5,142 nt of DNA from an uncultured Erysipelotrichaceae bacterium (GTDB taxonomy: Bacteria > Bacillota_I > Bacilli_A > Erysipelotrichales > Erysipelotrichaceae), in assembly GCA_944325295.1 (NCBI GenBank), contig CALUZL010000107.1:1-5142 (forward strand), given 5' to 3'. Shown here in pieces: positions 4,637 through 5,142 of the stretch (position 1 is the first letter of the stretch; each line of letters opens with the position of its first letter). Position numbers and translations under genes: made by a program. The notes below the pieces were generated by a model. That model did no database searches. It was not told where the DNA came from and saw nothing but the letters and a program-made list of their open reading frames with translations.

Positions 4637-5142
4637 AACATGTAAGTGTCCTGCTTGAAGAAACGATCGATCTTTTAAACGTCAAGCCTAATGGCAATTA
4701 TATGGATGGGACCCTTGGTCGGGGTGGTCATAGTAAGGAGATCCTGAAAAGACTTGAAAACGGAAGGCTTACCTGTTTTGACCTTGACTTGCAAGCCATA
4801 GACGAATCAAAGGCGATCTTAAACGATGAGCGCGTTTGTTACATCCATGACAATTTTGCTGCCTTTGACAAGTACTTTGAAAAAGCGAGTCTCGATGGTA
4901 TCCTCTTGGATCTCGGTGTCTCCTCGCCGCAATTTGACGATGGCAAGCGCGGTTTTTCCTACCGCTATGATGCCAAGCTGGACATGCGGATGGATCAAAC
5001 CGAACCGCTAAGTGCCTATGATATCGTCAACGGTTATGACAAAGATGATCTCTATCGGCTGCTCAGGGACTATGGTCAGGAACCCTATGCCTATAAGATC
5101 GCTTCAGAGATCGTCAAAAAGCGAAGTGAGGGAGCGATCGAG
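4633..5142 (+). CDS. rsmH: 16S rRNA (cytosine(1402)-N(4))-methyltransferase RsmH (3' partial)
   Basis: RsmH (MraW) is the SAM-dependent enzyme that N4-methylates C1402 of 16S rRNA in the P-site of the 30S subunit. The window holds 170 N-terminal codons of a protein usually about 310 residues; the rest lies beyond base 5142. Motifs seen: HVSVLLEE (3-10); the SAM-binding loop DGTLGRGGHS (25-34); the acidic FDLD (49-52); DNF (73-75); DLGVSSPQFD (93-102), the family signature; KRGFSYRYDAKLDMRMD (105-121); and the IASEIVKKR helix near the end. The position expected to read GEE reads G148-Q-E. The ATG at 4633 overlaps the mraZ stop (ATGA), and there is no strong ribosome binding site, which implies translational coupling to mraZ and shared MraZ control. 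Confidence 0.96.
   Translation, partial: MKHVSVLLEETIDLLNVKPNGNYMDGTLGRGGHSKEILKRLENGRLTCFDLDLQAIDESKAILNDERVCYIHDNFAAFDKYFEKASLDGILLDLGVSSPQFDDGKRGFSYRYDAKLDMRMDQTEPLSAYDIVNGYDKDDLYRLLRDYGQEPYAYKIASEIVKKRSEGAIE

Noticed and set aside
4826..5011. Small + strand open frame inside rsmH
   Set aside because: Out of frame with well-conserved RsmH motifs; low-complexity translation and no ribosome binding site.

Overview
The window looks like a chromosomal housekeeping region from a low-to-mid-GC Gram-positive bacterium. An Erysipelotrichia-like or other Firmicutes lineage near the Mollicutes fits best. The evidence is the nusA–ylxR–ylxQ–infB–rbfA order, the tightly overlapping genes, the strong AAGGAGG-type ribosome binding site, the short IF-2, the long charged NusA tail and a mraZ operator that resembles the one described in Mycoplasma. 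TGA is used as a stop (nusA, mraZ) and Trp is TGG, so the genetic code is standard rather than the mycoplasma code. The lineage call is an inference; no marker was searched.

Layout: positions 1-4046 hold the distal part of the nusA–infB transcription/translation operon, all on the + strand. It contains nusA (5' end outside the window), ylxR/rnpM, ylxQ (L7Ae family), infB and rbfA. The junctions are a 1-nt gap, then overlaps of 11, 23 and 1 nt, so translation is probably coupled throughout. The operon ends at a strong intrinsic terminator at 4060-4100. The genes truB, ribF and rpsO, which often follow rbfA, are not next to it here.

Positions 4101-4201 are a compact AT-rich control region. It has two overlapping inverted repeats, a 14-bp perfect palindrome inside the spacer of a candidate sigma-A promoter, and four direct repeats with exact 10-bp periodicity (core GTGG/GTGT). 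The repeats run up to the mraZ start codon and match the known type of MraZ operator.

Positions 4202-5142 begin a division and cell wall (dcw) type cluster: mraZ, then rsmH/mraW (overlapping by 4 nt and cut by the window end). MraZ probably controls this second operon through the decamer array.

Functionally, the first operon supplies elongation/termination control (NusA), RNase P/RNA-binding accessory proteins (YlxR, YlxQ), initiation (IF-2) and 30S maturation (RbfA). The second opens with a self-regulating repressor or activator and a 16S rRNA methyltransferase. No mobile element, tRNA, rRNA, CRISPR or defence gene is visible, and I found no novel multi-gene system. The most interesting material is the mraZ control region, the lineage-specific NusA tail and the direct adjacency of the two operons.
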